64,000 bases of DNA from Bacilli bacterium (lineage in GTDB: Bacteria; Bacillota_I; Bacilli_A; RFN20; CAG-826): NCBI GenBank assembly GCA_900767605.1, contig CAAFZT010000048.1:1-64000 (forward strand). The letters run 5' to 3'. The position numbers were made by a program, and so were the translations under genes. Position 1 is the stretch's first letter. Every line of letters begins with the position of its first letter. The notes beneath the pieces are model-generated. The model made no database searches. It was not told the DNA's origin and worked only from the letters and a program-made list of their open reading frames with translations. Of the stretch, positions 26,127 through 35,066 are shown piece by piece.

Positions 26127-27503
26127 ATGAAAAAACCAACGATTCTCCTTTTCTCGGCGGCCTTGCTAGCCTTAAGCGCCTGCCATAACCCTTCTACGCC
26201 CAATGATTCCTCCTCTTCGGGAACTGGTCCTATTCAGGTAGAAGAAACCTTCTCCTTTAAGACGAAGTCGGTTTCTCTTCAAGAAGGACAAACCAAAAAA
26301 ATCGAATTCACGGCTTCTTCGAAAGCAAGCTTTGTTTCGTCGAATCCTTCCGTTGCCGAAATGGATTCGTCCGGTTTATTGATTGCTAAAACTTCAGGCC
26401 AAGCGACGATCACCGGCAAAGTCGGCTCGAAAGTCGATACCTTGGAAGTGACCGTCACCGAAGAATCCTCCGCCACTTTGGATATCGTTCTTCCTTCCTA
26501 TCAAGCATTAACCCTTGAAAGTGGGAAGAACTCCGTTCAATTAGAACCAAAACTCTTTTCGGGGGAAGTAGAAAAACCAGCGACTTTCTCCTATTCTAGC
26601 GGTAACGAAGAAGTGGCAAGCGTCGATGAAAAAGGAAAAGTGACTGCCTTAAAAGAAGGAAAGACGGAAATTGAGATTTCCACAGAAGGCGTGACTACCC
26701 GCGTCAGTGTGGACATCTATACCCGTTACCTTAAAACCGCGAATGACTGGATCCAAATGGTTTCTACCCATAATGACCGGACTTCTCGATATGCTTTAAA
26801 CGGAGACATCGATTTTGCCGGAATCGAATACACGGGTATCGCCGATTCCGCCATGACTGGCTTCGACGAGGCTTTCCGTTCTGAAATCAATGGCTTTGGC
26901 CATTCGGTTTCGAACATTACCTTCTCCAAGAAGGTCTGCATCCAATCTTTATTCGGCGTCATGCAGGGGGCTGTTGTTCGTAACCTTAGCTTTGATAACG
27001 TGACCTTCACCCAAGAGGAAAAGGGAAATCGCTTATCGGGACTTGGTTACACTCTTACCGACAATGCTCCGGAAATCCCCGATGAATTAAGGCGTTCCAA
27101 TCGTTTCGAAAACCTTTATTTGGATTTGACTTTCCCCGCGGCAGATTTAGATAAAGCAGGGCTATTTTGTAGCGGATATGTCTATAATGCCTCCAACATT
27201 TTCCTCAACATGAAGAATGCGGATGGATCGGATTTCAACGCCCAAAAGTGCGCCGCGGTCAACGGAAGCCAATATTTCTGGTGGGGAAACGGAACCTTGT
27301 CCAATAGTGTTATCTGTTCCACGAATACGCTAGGGGTCACCCAAGGAAATGCCGGGGATGTTTACGGTACCCTTCAGATGAATAAAGTGGACCTTGTTTC
27401 CAATGAAATGGATGCCATGGTATCCGCTTATTCTTGCCTCAGCCCTGAGGTTTGGGACCTTCATGGTAAGGATGTCCCGACATTAAAGAACACCATTCAT
27501 TAA
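26127..27503 (+). CDS. Lipoprotein with Big_2 and beta-helix segments
   Basis: The start at 26127 (MKKPTI) is preferred over a GTG at 26118 that overlaps the previous stop, because GGAG stands 10 bases upstream. The 458-residue lipoprotein has lipobox LSAC (Cys about 18) and a Ser-rich linker. Two Big_2-like Ig segments follow (about 35-110 and 120-200; FVSSNPSVAEMDSSGLLIAK and SSGNEEVASVDEKGKVTAL), then a right-handed beta-helix-like C-terminus (about 205-455; LNGDIDFAGIEYTGI, INGFGHSVSNITF). Probably a surface adhesin or glycan-binding protein. Ten bases separate it from the next gene. Confidence 0.75.
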   Translation: MKKPTILLFSAALLALSACHNPSTPNDSSSSGTGPIQVEETFSFKTKSVSLQEGQTKKIEFTASSKASFVSSNPSVAEMDSSGLLIAKTSGQATITGKVGSKVDTLEVTVTEESSATLDIVLPSYQALTLESGKNSVQLEPKLFSGEVEKPATFSYSSGNEEVASVDEKGKVTALKEGKTEIEISTEGVTTRVSVDIYTRYLKTANDWIQMVSTHNDRTSRYALNGDIDFAGIEYTGIADSAMTGFDEAFRSEINGFGHSVSNITFSKKVCIQSLFGVMQGAVVRNLSFDNVTFTQEEKGNRLSGLGYTLTDNAPEIPDELRRSNRFENLYLDLTFPAADLDKAGLFCSGYVYNASNIFLNMKNADGSDFNAQKCAAVNGSQYFWWGNGTLSNSVICSTNTLGVTQGNAGDVYGTLQMNKVDLVSNEMDAMVSAYSCLSPEVWDLHGKDVPTLKNTIH

Positions 27504-27512
27504 GGAGCGGTT

Positions 27513-27917
27513 ATGAAGAAAAGTGTTTTAGTCCTCTCGCTTAGTAGCATCTTGCTACTTGCTTCCTGTGGGGAGAATAAAGTCCCCACGACCTTCCTCG
27601 TTTCCTTTTCTAGCGGAGAAGGATACACGATTAACGGGGAAAAGGAGACAAAAGAAGGGGATTCCTATTCCTTTCGTGTCTCCTTTGCCGAAGGCTATGA
27701 AGCCGGCTCTTCTTACGCAGTTAAGGCGAATGGAGAAGAAGTAAAAAGGAACGGGGACGTCTATACGGTTCCCTCCGTTCAAGAAGATTTGCTCATTACC
27801 GTAGAAGGCGTCAGCAAAATCGTTTTTTCGGTGGATTTCGCCAAGGCAGATTTTGTGACTTTTGAAGGAGCAAATTCTGTTACTTACGGCGAGATTATTC
27901 CTTTTCCTGCAAAGTAG
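27513..27917 (+). CDS. 5' part of a frameshifted repeat lipoprotein gene
   Basis: This frame encodes a lipoprotein signal (LLLASC, Cys about 19), one complete repeat of about 75 residues (TTFLVSFSSGEGY ... LLITVEGVSK) and half of a second, then stops at 27917. Adding one base in the TTTT run at 27902-27905 would keep the frame open into the downstream sequence. That sequence continues the second repeat without loss (CKVEEGYSYTSISIKENG ... LVISVEGIAR) and then the frame that ends at 29830. The intact gene would be 27513-29830, about 770 residues. The break is a real mutation, a sequencing error or, less likely, a programmed shift. TAAGGAG precedes the ATG. Confidence 0.7.
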   Translation: MKKSVLVLSLSSILLLASCGENKVPTTFLVSFSSGEGYTINGEKETKEGDSYSFRVSFAEGYEAGSSYAVKANGEEVKRNGDVYTVPSVQEDLLITVEGVSKIVFSVDFAKADFVTFEGANSVTYGEIIPFPAK

Positions 27918-28189
27918 AAGAAGGGTATTCCTATACTTCGATTTCTATTAAAGAAAATGGACAGAATAAAACTTTTGAAGAAAAAGATGGTTTATTTAAC
28001 GTCAAAAACATCAAAGGGAATCTCGTTATTTCCGTAGAAGGGATTGCTAGAAGCGCGGTAAAAATCAAGAAAGACTTCGCCGCGGAACATTTCGTATTCC
28101 AAGGCGACGAGGCGGTCACGTACGGCGAAGATTATTCCTTCACCCTTTCCTTTGCTCCTGGATATAAGAAGGGCAAGGATTTCCTCTTC

Positions 28190-29830
28190 TTGCTCAATGA
28201 TGAAATCACCGAATTCCAAGAAGGAAAAACTTATACGGTGAAAAACGTCACTCGTCCCGTCCATATCGAATTATCAGGGGAAGAAGTAATCGTCAGCTCG
28301 GTGGAATTCGTCTGCGATATTCCAGGAGCCATAAAAAACAAGAAGGATTCTCTTCCCTATTTTGTGGAGAATTTCTCGTTCTCCTTGATAATGGATGACC
28401 ACTATACCGACTGCGAAAATAACCTCGCGGTTTATTCTCTGGTCGATGAAATCAAAACCCCGTTAACGCGGGCAGAAGATGGAACGTATAGCCTCCCCAA
28501 CCCCAAGAAGGATTTCAAAATCCTCGTCGAAGGGGCTTCCATCAACATGCGAACCGTCTCGTTCTACCGCGATGAAACCAAAGTCTATGAGGTTAGCGTC
28601 CCGATGGGAACGGCCTTGCCTCAAGAAGAGTTGGATAAAGCCAAAGTGGCCTTCTCTACTTCCTTGGAAGAAGGAGAACGTTTCGCCGAATGGGATAAAG
28701 TTTTGACTTCGATTGAAACGAATATCGATGTTCATGGCATTTCGGAAAAGCGCATTACCAGCGAAGAAGAACTCAAGGCCATGAAGTCGGATGGACGTTA
28801 TTACTTGGCGAATGACATCCAAATCGCCAAATCGATGTCTGCCTATTGCATGAATCTAGGATCCTTCTCCGGTGTTTTAAATGGAGATGGCCATCGGATT
28901 TACGCGAAATGGGGTCTTCGTGATAGCGAAATGCAAGGATACCGTGGCGTTTTATTCTCTCACTTGACGGGAACGGTGAAAAACCTCGAGCTCGAATATA
29001 CCACCTCCTTTAGCAATCAATCCATTTCGGGGATTGCTGGAACCATGGATGGTGGTTTAATCGAAAATGTTACGGTGAGGACTCATCAAGGCAGCTTTGC
29101 CTATGGAACTTCCGCCCCCTTGGTGAGCACGATCAACGGAGGAACGATTCGAAACAGCGATGTCTATTTTGTTTCCGAAACCTTCGATTCGACAAAAGAG
29201 GATTATGCTCCCGTGGCAGCCATCGTCGGTAATCTTGCAGGCGGAATGGTAGAAAATATCACCGTTCATTTGCCTGCTCCCGTCGATGCGAACAAATTGA
29301 ATCTTGCCCGTTATGGTGGGGAGAAACTTGTCCATTGCAAGGTGGTTAAAGACGAGAGAAAACTCGCCGATTCCGCTTTGAAGAGCCCTGTGGCTACCGA
29401 AGAGACTTACTTGGGTATGCCCGTTACCAAGATGGAGGTAAGTAACGGCAACGGAGGGACGATGTTTGTGGACCTAACCACCAAGCAAGAAGGAGTGAGC
29501 TCTCGGTCTTTCTTCTGCCGCGTGGAAAATTATGTCCGCGATGGGGTAAATAATCAAAGCACGATGGCGATTAGTTCAGATGGCACTTTCTGTTTGCCTT
29601 CCATGGCGGATAGAACCTTCTGGACGTATATCGAAGTTCGTCATTTAGATTCGGGCGTATATATCTGCGTTTGCCCCTTTGTTAATAAAACAAATGCTTA
29701 TCGACCCACGGATTTATCCTGGATGCCTGCGACCTCTGCTTATTTTGAGAAGATGGAATTTGGCGGTCTATGGACTTGGAGCGCCGAAAGCAAGGCGACA
29801 GTCTATTCGACTCCGATCTATTGCCATTAA
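28190..29830 (+). CDS. 3' part of the frameshifted repeat and beta-helix surface protein
   Basis: This open frame (first possible start a TTG at 28190, no ribosome binding site) is the downstream part of the gene beginning at 27513; coding similarity actually extends back to about 27906 in the same frame. It carries the end of repeat 3 and all of repeat 4 of the 75-residue units. A linker (MRTVSFYRDETKVYEVSVPM) follows, then a 340-residue beta-helix domain (LANDIQI, SGVLNGDGHRIYA, NITVHLPAPVDANKLNLARY, GMPVTKM) homologous to the C-terminus of the protein at 15783-17846. Without the upstream signal peptide this fragment would not be exported. A 12-bp hairpin at 29841 follows the stop. Confidence 0.7.
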   Translation: MLNDEITEFQEGKTYTVKNVTRPVHIELSGEEVIVSSVEFVCDIPGAIKNKKDSLPYFVENFSFSLIMDDHYTDCENNLAVYSLVDEIKTPLTRAEDGTYSLPNPKKDFKILVEGASINMRTVSFYRDETKVYEVSVPMGTALPQEELDKAKVAFSTSLEEGERFAEWDKVLTSIETNIDVHGISEKRITSEEELKAMKSDGRYYLANDIQIAKSMSAYCMNLGSFSGVLNGDGHRIYAKWGLRDSEMQGYRGVLFSHLTGTVKNLELEYTTSFSNQSISGIAGTMDGGLIENVTVRTHQGSFAYGTSAPLVSTINGGTIRNSDVYFVSETFDSTKEDYAPVAAIVGNLAGGMVENITVHLPAPVDANKLNLARYGGEKLVHCKVVKDERKLADSALKSPVATEETYLGMPVTKMEVSNGNGGTMFVDLTTKQEGVSSRSFFCRVENYVRDGVNNQSTMAISSDGTFCLPSMADRTFWTYIEVRHLDSGVYICVCPFVNKTNAYRPTDLSWMPATSAYFEKMEFGGLWTWSAESKATVYSTPIYCH

Positions 29831-29840
29831 TTCGATCGAA

Positions 29841-29870
29841 GATTCTTCCCGGCGTTGTCCGGGAAGAATC
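29841..29870 (+). terminator. Hairpin after GH130 operon
   Basis: GATTCTTCCCGG and CCGGGAAGAATC form a perfect 12-bp stem with loop CGTTGT, 11 bases after the stop at 29830. There is no strong T tract, so it may act as a weak terminator or an mRNA 3' stabiliser. Confidence 0.6.
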
Positions 29871-30148
29871 GTTATCTAAGAAGAGTCATGGGACCTTTGA
29901 TTGGTCTTTCGTTCCTTCTTAGCGGTGCTATAAAACCATTAAAACGACTTTTTGACAAATTCTAAAAAACTTCCGACAAATACAGGGCAAATAACAAAAC
30001 TGTTCTAAAAGTTAAATTCGTAAATGTTACAAAATTGTATTGGGTGGCAACAAGAACGTCATTGATGAAGTACCCCCGTGACGATACAATGAAAGAAACC
30101 AAGAATATCGATTGTTTTTCGTGGGTTCCACGAAGGAAAGGAAATCCG
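29871..30148. other. Intergenic leader of ABC transporter operon
   Basis: About 280 bases without a gene. A TTGACA hexamer occurs at about 29953 in an A/T-rich stretch but no matching -10 box at good spacing was found. The AAGGAAAGGAAA ribosome binding site at the right end fixes the start at 30149. Confidence 0.35.
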
Positions 30149-31888
30149 ATGTCCCATAAAATGAAAGCGCTTCCGTTTATCCTCTGTGCCGCAACCTCGG
30201 TAATTGCATTAGGATCTTGCTTTAACCGCGAAGAAGAAGGCGACAAGAGCCTTGACGCTACCAAAACGACCTTAGGGGTTAAGTATTATAACGGCGGCCT
30301 CCGTCGCGAATGGATCGATAAAGCCTGCGATGCTTTTGAAAAAGATTTTGCCGACTATTCCTTTGAACCAGGCAAGAAAGGCATCCAAATCCAAAAAGAT
30401 TTTGAAAAACAAGTCATCCAAGTGGATGCGGTTACGGCTTCGCCCTACCAAGTCTTCGTGATGGAAAACGTCGATTATTTCCAATTTGCCGCGAAAAACG
30501 TCATGTTGGATGTGACGGACGTTGTCACGAATCCTGCCCCGGTTAATGCAGCGGAAAAAGAGAACAAGCCCATTGTGAATAAATTTTATGATGCTTCGAA
30601 AGATTTCTATGGTCTTGGCGAAGGCGGAGGCAAAAAATATTATGCCATCCCCTTCTACGACAGTTCTTGCGGCATCAATTACAACGTCGACCTCTTTGAT
30701 GATAAAGGATTCTATTTCGCGGAAGGCAAAACCGCCGAAGGGCTAAACGAAGCCGACCTTGGTTCCTACGAGAAAGTAAGCGAACTCTTTGTTCAAGACG
30801 CCTCGGAAAAACGCTCCTTGGGCCCGGATGGAAAAACCGGTGTCATCGATGGAGTCGATTATTCTTGGGATGATGGACTTCCTGCAACCTACGCGGATTT
30901 CCACGCCTTATTGACTTATATGTCCAGCGAATCGGTGACTCCGATTGCCTGGAACGGCTATGAGAAAGGCTATTTGATTTCCTTGGCCTTGAACCTTTGG
31001 AATTCTTCTATTGGCTACGAAGAAGCCCAAAACTCTTTAACCTTCTCCGGCACCTCCACCCGCTTATTGGATTTGGATTCTTCCTATCGCCCCAAAATGG
31101 AGAAAGGGGAATACGTCTATGCTTCCGATTTGTCCGTCAATGGGGATAACGTCTATAAAGTCCATCAGCAGAAGGGCTTATTGGATGCCTGCAATTTCGC
31201 CAAGACGATCATGAGCAACCGCGACTATTACCTCGCGGAAGGTATGAAGCCGTCCTTCATGCACACGACGGCCCAAAACTATTTCATCAACGGAACCGAT
31301 GACCCCACTTTAGTTAGCAAACCTATCGGCATGTTGGTCGAAGGGGCGTGGTGGAATTCAGAAGCCACTCCGTCTTATAAAGGAAACGACAAGAAGACCA
31401 AACGCTTCGGCATCCTTCCCTTGCCCCGCGCGACATCGGCTCAAATCGGCGAAGACAATTTGACCCTTTCCGACCGCGATTCGTCGATGTTTATCAACGC
31501 GGCTTGCCCCGAAAACCTCAAAGAAGCGGCGAAAACCTTCCTTGGCTATCTCAATTCCGATCGCATGATTAACATTTTCTCCGAATATACGGATATGGTT
31601 CGTTTCCTCAAAGCCGACCTCACCGAAGAAACTTTAAGCAACATGAGCTATTTTGGGAATCGCGCCTATCAATATTACAGTGCCCCCAACACCAAGCATT
31701 TGGATTGGCGTCCCCAAACGGAAGCCGCTTCGAGAAAAGCCGGGGCTTTAAGCTACCGCAAATGGGGTTTCTCCATCGACGCTTCTAACGATAATCCCTT
31801 CATCTATTTCTCCAATAATCCCAAGGATTCTGGGACGGATCTCTTTGCCAAAATCAATAAATACTACGTGACCTCTTGGGGCAAATAA
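30149..31888 (+). CDS. Sugar ABC transporter substrate-binding lipoprotein
   Basis: The start at 30149 (MSHKMKA) follows AAGGAAAGGAAATCCG; an in-frame ATG-like opening 38 codons upstream lacks a signal peptide. The 579-residue lipoprotein (lipobox ALGSC, Cys about 24) is of the extracellular solute-binding family 1 type used by CUT1 importers. Features include a periplasmic-binding fold with PYQVFVMENVDYFQFAAKN, YAIPFYDSSCGINYNVDLFD, KPIGMLVEGAWWNSEATP and ASVxF-like domain swaps. It is longer than typical (about 430), as in oligosaccharide-binding members. It is followed by two permease genes in the same direction. The ligand is unknown; fucosylated or mannosylated oligosaccharide is inferred from the neighbouring enzymes. 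Confidence 0.85.
   Translation: MSHKMKALPFILCAATSVIALGSCFNREEEGDKSLDATKTTLGVKYYNGGLRREWIDKACDAFEKDFADYSFEPGKKGIQIQKDFEKQVIQVDAVTASPYQVFVMENVDYFQFAAKNVMLDVTDVVTNPAPVNAAEKENKPIVNKFYDASKDFYGLGEGGGKKYYAIPFYDSSCGINYNVDLFDDKGFYFAEGKTAEGLNEADLGSYEKVSELFVQDASEKRSLGPDGKTGVIDGVDYSWDDGLPATYADFHALLTYMSSESVTPIAWNGYEKGYLISLALNLWNSSIGYEEAQNSLTFSGTSTRLLDLDSSYRPKMEKGEYVYASDLSVNGDNVYKVHQQKGLLDACNFAKTIMSNRDYYLAEGMKPSFMHTTAQNYFINGTDDPTLVSKPIGMLVEGAWWNSEATPSYKGNDKKTKRFGILPLPRATSAQIGEDNLTLSDRDSSMFINAACPENLKEAAKTFLGYLNSDRMINIFSEYTDMVRFLKADLTEETLSNMSYFGNRAYQYYSAPNTKHLDWRPQTEAASRKAGALSYRKWGFSIDASNDNPFIYFSNNPKDSGTDLFAKINKYYVTSWGK
30162..30175 (+). promoter_or_regulatory. Possible intragenic cre-like site
   Basis: TGAAAGCGCTTCCG lies within the first codons of the substrate-binding protein gene and matches the core of the cre consensus (TGAAAGCGCT) but not its last base. 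Intragenic cre sites near the start are known to act as roadblocks; chance coding identity is possible. Confidence 0.3.
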
Positions 31889-31910
31889 GACCCATTAGTA
31901 AAGGACGGCT

Positions 31911-32864
31911 ATGGTAGCGAAAGCGAAAAAGAAAGGACAAGTCGGTTGGTTCAACCGGGAGGGGAAGCTCTTTTATGGGCTTATGATTGCCCTCCCGATC
32001 CTCCAATTTGTGATTTTCTATATCGTCGTGAATTTCAATTCCATCCTTTTGGCTTTCCAAAGCTATTCCAATTTTGGAGGCAAGGAAGTTCGTTCCTGGG
32101 TGGGGTTTGCTAATTTCGCTGAAATCTGGGACGTTTTGGTGAATGACCCGGGCCACACGATTCAAGTTTGCATCCGCAACACGATGCTATTCTTCCTCGT
32201 GGATATTTTGATTATCATGCCCCTGTCCCTCCTCTTTGGCTATTACATCCATAAGAAGGCTCTGTTTGCAGGGTTCTTCAAAGTCGTTCTCTTTCTGCCT
32301 TCCATCGTCTGCTCCATGGTCTTCGTAATCTTCTTCAACTATTTTGTCGATGATGAACTAGTTCGGATATTGCAAATCCTAACTAAAGATGACTTATTGG
32401 TGACAATTTTAGGCGGAGACGCCCCAAAAGCTTTATTGACCTTGATTGTTTTCTACGTTTGGATCGGCTTCTCTGGTTCCATCCTTCTTTATCTCAACGC
32501 GATGTCCAACGTCTCTCCTGCTGTTATTGAAGCGGCGAAAGTCGACGGAGCGAGCGAATTCCGCATCTTTTGGAACATCATGATCCCCGGATGCTGGAAG
32601 ACGTTAGTCTCCCTCTTCATTATCTCTTTAGCGGCAACCGCGAGCAGCCAAGCCTATCTATTCTCCTTCTATGCAGGAAATGCACCGGCTCAGATGCAGA
32701 CGCTTGGCTACTATCAATTCATGCTCATTATTCGAACCGGGCAAGAAAACCCAGTCTCCTATCCGATTGCTTCCGCCTATGGGGTCATCTTGACCCTCAT
32801 CGTCGCCCCCTTAACGTTTGGGGCCCGTTATTTGCTCAATCGCTTTGGGCCGAGGGAGGACTAG
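31911..32864 (+). CDS. Sugar ABC transporter permease, MalF/UgpA type
   Basis: A 317-residue inner-membrane permease of the CUT1 family with about six membrane segments; the first is LMIALPILQFVIFYIVVNF (about 24-42). The cytoplasmic EAA loop IEAAKVDGASEFRIFWNIMI (about 205-224) contacts the ATPase. It follows the substrate-binding gene by 22 bp and precedes the second permease gene by 3 bp, forming a classical binding-protein/permease/permease set. No ATPase gene is present here, so the importer presumably uses a shared MsmX/MsmK-type ATPase encoded elsewhere. Confidence 0.88.
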   Translation: MVAKAKKKGQVGWFNREGKLFYGLMIALPILQFVIFYIVVNFNSILLAFQSYSNFGGKEVRSWVGFANFAEIWDVLVNDPGHTIQVCIRNTMLFFLVDILIIMPLSLLFGYYIHKKALFAGFFKVVLFLPSIVCSMVFVIFFNYFVDDELVRILQILTKDDLLVTILGGDAPKALLTLIVFYVWIGFSGSILLYLNAMSNVSPAVIEAAKVDGASEFRIFWNIMIPGCWKTLVSLFIISLAATASSQAYLFSFYAGNAPAQMQTLGYYQFMLIIRTGQENPVSYPIASAYGVILTLIVAPLTFGARYLLNRFGPRED

Positions 32865-32867
32865 TTT

Positions 32868-33773
32868 ATGACTGCAGCAAACCGTAAACCTACCCGCCGC
32901 CATAAAATTCATTTCAATGCCTTCGACGTGAGTGTTTTCATCATCCTTGCCCTTTATTCGATTGGGTTGTTGTTGCTTATTTTCTGGGCGCTTTTCTCCT
33001 CCTTTAAAACCGCGGATTCCTATCTTCGCAACCCAACGATTTTTTTGGGGAAGAACGCGTTCACTTTTGATAATTACATTTACGTCTTCACGAAAATGCG
33101 CGTTCGCGTCTCTCGCGGCGGCAGCCCTCATTATGTGTATTTCGAGCAGATGCTTCTGTATTCGCTCCTGTATGCGGGAGGTTGCGCCCTCATCCAAACC
33201 GCGGTGACGGCGACCGTTGCTTATTTAACAAGCAAATACCCTTGTCTTCTATCCAAAATCGTTCATTATTCGGTCATCGTCACGATGGTTCTCCCCATTG
33301 TTGGCAACATGTCCTCCATGATTCAAATCCTTCGTGCCTTGCGTATTTATGACACGATGATTGGGATGTACATCATGAAATTTGGCTACGCGAACATCTA
33401 TTATTTGATTTTCTACGCGGCCTTCTCGCGGATTCCCAAGGACTATACCGAATATGCGTTGGTGGAAGGGGCGAGCCACTTCAGAATCTTCACCCGCGTC
33501 ATGATGCCGATTGTGATGCCCTTATTTGGGACGGTGGCCTTATTATTCTTTATCTCCTATTGGAACGATTACCAGGTCCCCTATGTTTATTTGCCGGGTT
33601 CTCCCACCGCGGCTTTAGGCCTTTATGCGATTTTAAACGTCAATACGGAAATCAATGAAGCGCCGTTTAAGATCGCCGCGGGCGTCTTGCTCTTCATCCC
33701 CCTCCTCATCGTGTTCTTGATTTTCCGCAACAAAATCATGTCCAACATGGATGAAGGCGGAATTAAGGGTTAA
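32868..33773 (+). CDS. Sugar ABC transporter permease, MalG/UgpE type
   Basis: A 301-residue permease, partner of the preceding gene. It begins with a basic N-terminus and membrane segment VFIILALYSIGLLLLIFWAL, has the EAA loop EYALVEGASHFRIFTRVMMP (about 198-217), and ends with a last membrane segment IAAGVLLFIPLLIVFLIF and the tail NKIMSNMDEGGIKG. The start overlaps closely with the previous stop (3-bp gap), consistent with translational coupling; GGGAGGA is upstream. It is followed by a bidirectional terminator and a convergent alpha-fucosidase gene. Confidence 0.88.
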   Translation: MTAANRKPTRRHKIHFNAFDVSVFIILALYSIGLLLLIFWALFSSFKTADSYLRNPTIFLGKNAFTFDNYIYVFTKMRVRVSRGGSPHYVYFEQMLLYSLLYAGGCALIQTAVTATVAYLTSKYPCLLSKIVHYSVIVTMVLPIVGNMSSMIQILRALRIYDTMIGMYIMKFGYANIYYLIFYAAFSRIPKDYTEYALVEGASHFRIFTRVMMPIVMPLFGTVALLFFISYWNDYQVPYVYLPGSPTAALGLYAILNVNTEINEAPFKIAAGVLLFIPLLIVFLIFRNKIMSNMDEGGIKG

Positions 33774-33791
33774 CCGGATTTATTGCAAAAG

Positions 33792-33825
33792 AAAAGGTCG
33801 CAGGTTTATTCGCCGCGACCTTTTT
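33792..33825. terminator. Bidirectional terminator between permease and fucosidase genes
   Basis: AAAAGGTCGC (33792-33801) and GCGACCTTTT (33815-33824) form a 10-bp stem with A and T tails on the two strands, between convergent stop codons at 33773 and 33834. Confidence 0.85.
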
Positions 33826-33833
33826 GACTGGCG

Positions 33834-35066
33834 TTATTTCAAACGGAATTTTGCAATCCTTGCTCCCATGCTTGTGCCGTATTCAAAGGGGGTGATGACG
33901 AAACTTTGGTGGGAAGTTTTCTCTATCTTTTCCCCGGGTTTATCGACCATGGATAGGGAGGAAATCCGCTTATTCGTATGAAGGAGAACCGTTTTCTTGC
34001 CTTGGTCGCGTTGGACGTGGGCATCCGCGGCCATCGGGACATCTTGGACGACGGCGTAGTAGAAGCCGTCTTTTTCAAATAGGCTCGCCCCATCTGCTGG
34101 AAGGGAAGAAGGGGTGGCGTCTAAAACAATCGAATGATTTTTCTTGAGCCAGCTTCCTAACATCTCCATCATCCGTTTCTGCTCGATGGGCAAGAACCCA
34201 TTTCCCTTGGGCCCGACGTTAAGGAGCAAGTTGCATCCAGCGGCACGGGTAGAGATCAATTCGTTCAATAGATGGGAATAGGATTTGATACAATAGTCGT
34301 TTTTGGCGTACCCCCAATGCTCGACAATCGTGTCACAGACTTCCCCGACGATTGGCCGGGAGGCGGAAGAAGAGATGGGGAAAGCTTTTCCTTTTTCGAA
34401 GGTGACGCAGTCGATTTCTTCGCCTCCTTTTTCTCCGCAGGCGGACAGCCCGGTGTTATTCGTGATGATGGCTCGAGGCTGCAAAGCATGGATCATTTGG
34501 TAGATTTCTTCGGGAAAGGTGATTCCTTGGGGAAGTCCCCAAGTCCCATCGAACCAGAATCCGCCCACTTCCCCATAACGGGTGCAAAGGATTTCGATGG
34601 AACGTTTCAAGTAAGCAAAATAGGCATCAAAATTCCCACTTTGGAAATCCTTTTGCCACCAATCGATGACGGTATGATAGAAAACAGGGAGAAGATCATA
34701 TTCACGGCAGGCGTCGACGAATTCCTGAACTAAATCCCTTTGAGTCGGGGAGTGCGGCGCGTCCAATTCATTGAGCCCGCAGGTGTCATAAAGGGAGAAT
34801 CCTTCGTGATGACGGGTGGTTAAGGTCACATAACGGCAACCGGCTTTCTTCGCGGTTTTGCAAAGCTCTTTCGCCCAGTTTGGGGCGACTTTAAAACGAG
34901 GGAAGGTTTTTTCGATATATCGTTCCATTGCAACTTCATCGCTGATGCGGCTATCGCGGGTATATTGAAAATGCCATTCTCCTTTGCCGAGGACGCTATA
35001 AAGACCAAAATGAACGAACATTCCAAAACCGAGTTTACGGAAATCATTAACATAGGAATAATCCAT
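33834..35066 (-). CDS. Alpha-L-fucosidase, GH29
   Basis: A 410-residue GH29 protein without a signal peptide, so it is probably intracellular and acts on imported fucosylated oligosaccharides. Family marks are GFGMFVHFGLYSVLGKGEWH (about 13-32), YVTLTTRHHEGFSLYDT (about 79-95) with the conserved HH pair, and GGFWFDGTWG (about 165-174), where the Asp is the nucleophile. IITNN follows. The region NLLLNVGPKGNGFLP is also typical. It is shorter than enzymes carrying a C-terminal carbohydrate-binding domain. A fucose catabolic cluster lies at 53.6-57.9 kb. The start (MDYSYVNDF) is preceded by AGGAGAAAACC. Confidence 0.9.
   Translation of the reverse strand: MDYSYVNDFRKLGFGMFVHFGLYSVLGKGEWHFQYTRDSRISDEVAMERYIEKTFPRFKVAPNWAKELCKTAKKAGCRYVTLTTRHHEGFSLYDTCGLNELDAPHSPTQRDLVQEFVDACREYDLLPVFYHTVIDWWQKDFQSGNFDAYFAYLKRSIEILCTRYGEVGGFWFDGTWGLPQGITFPEEIYQMIHALQPRAIITNNTGLSACGEKGGEEIDCVTFEKGKAFPISSSASRPIVGEVCDTIVEHWGYAKNDYCIKSYSHLLNELISTRAAGCNLLLNVGPKGNGFLPIEQKRMMEMLGSWLKKNHSIVLDATPSSLPADGASLFEKDGFYYAVVQDVPMAADAHVQRDQGKKTVLLHTNKRISSLSMVDKPGEKIEKTSHQSFVITPFEYGTSMGARIAKFRLK

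Noticed and set aside
27900..27920. Programmed ribosomal frameshift
   Set aside because: There is only TTTT, no slippery heptamer of a known type and no obvious stimulatory structure; a simple single-base deletion or assembly error is more likely.
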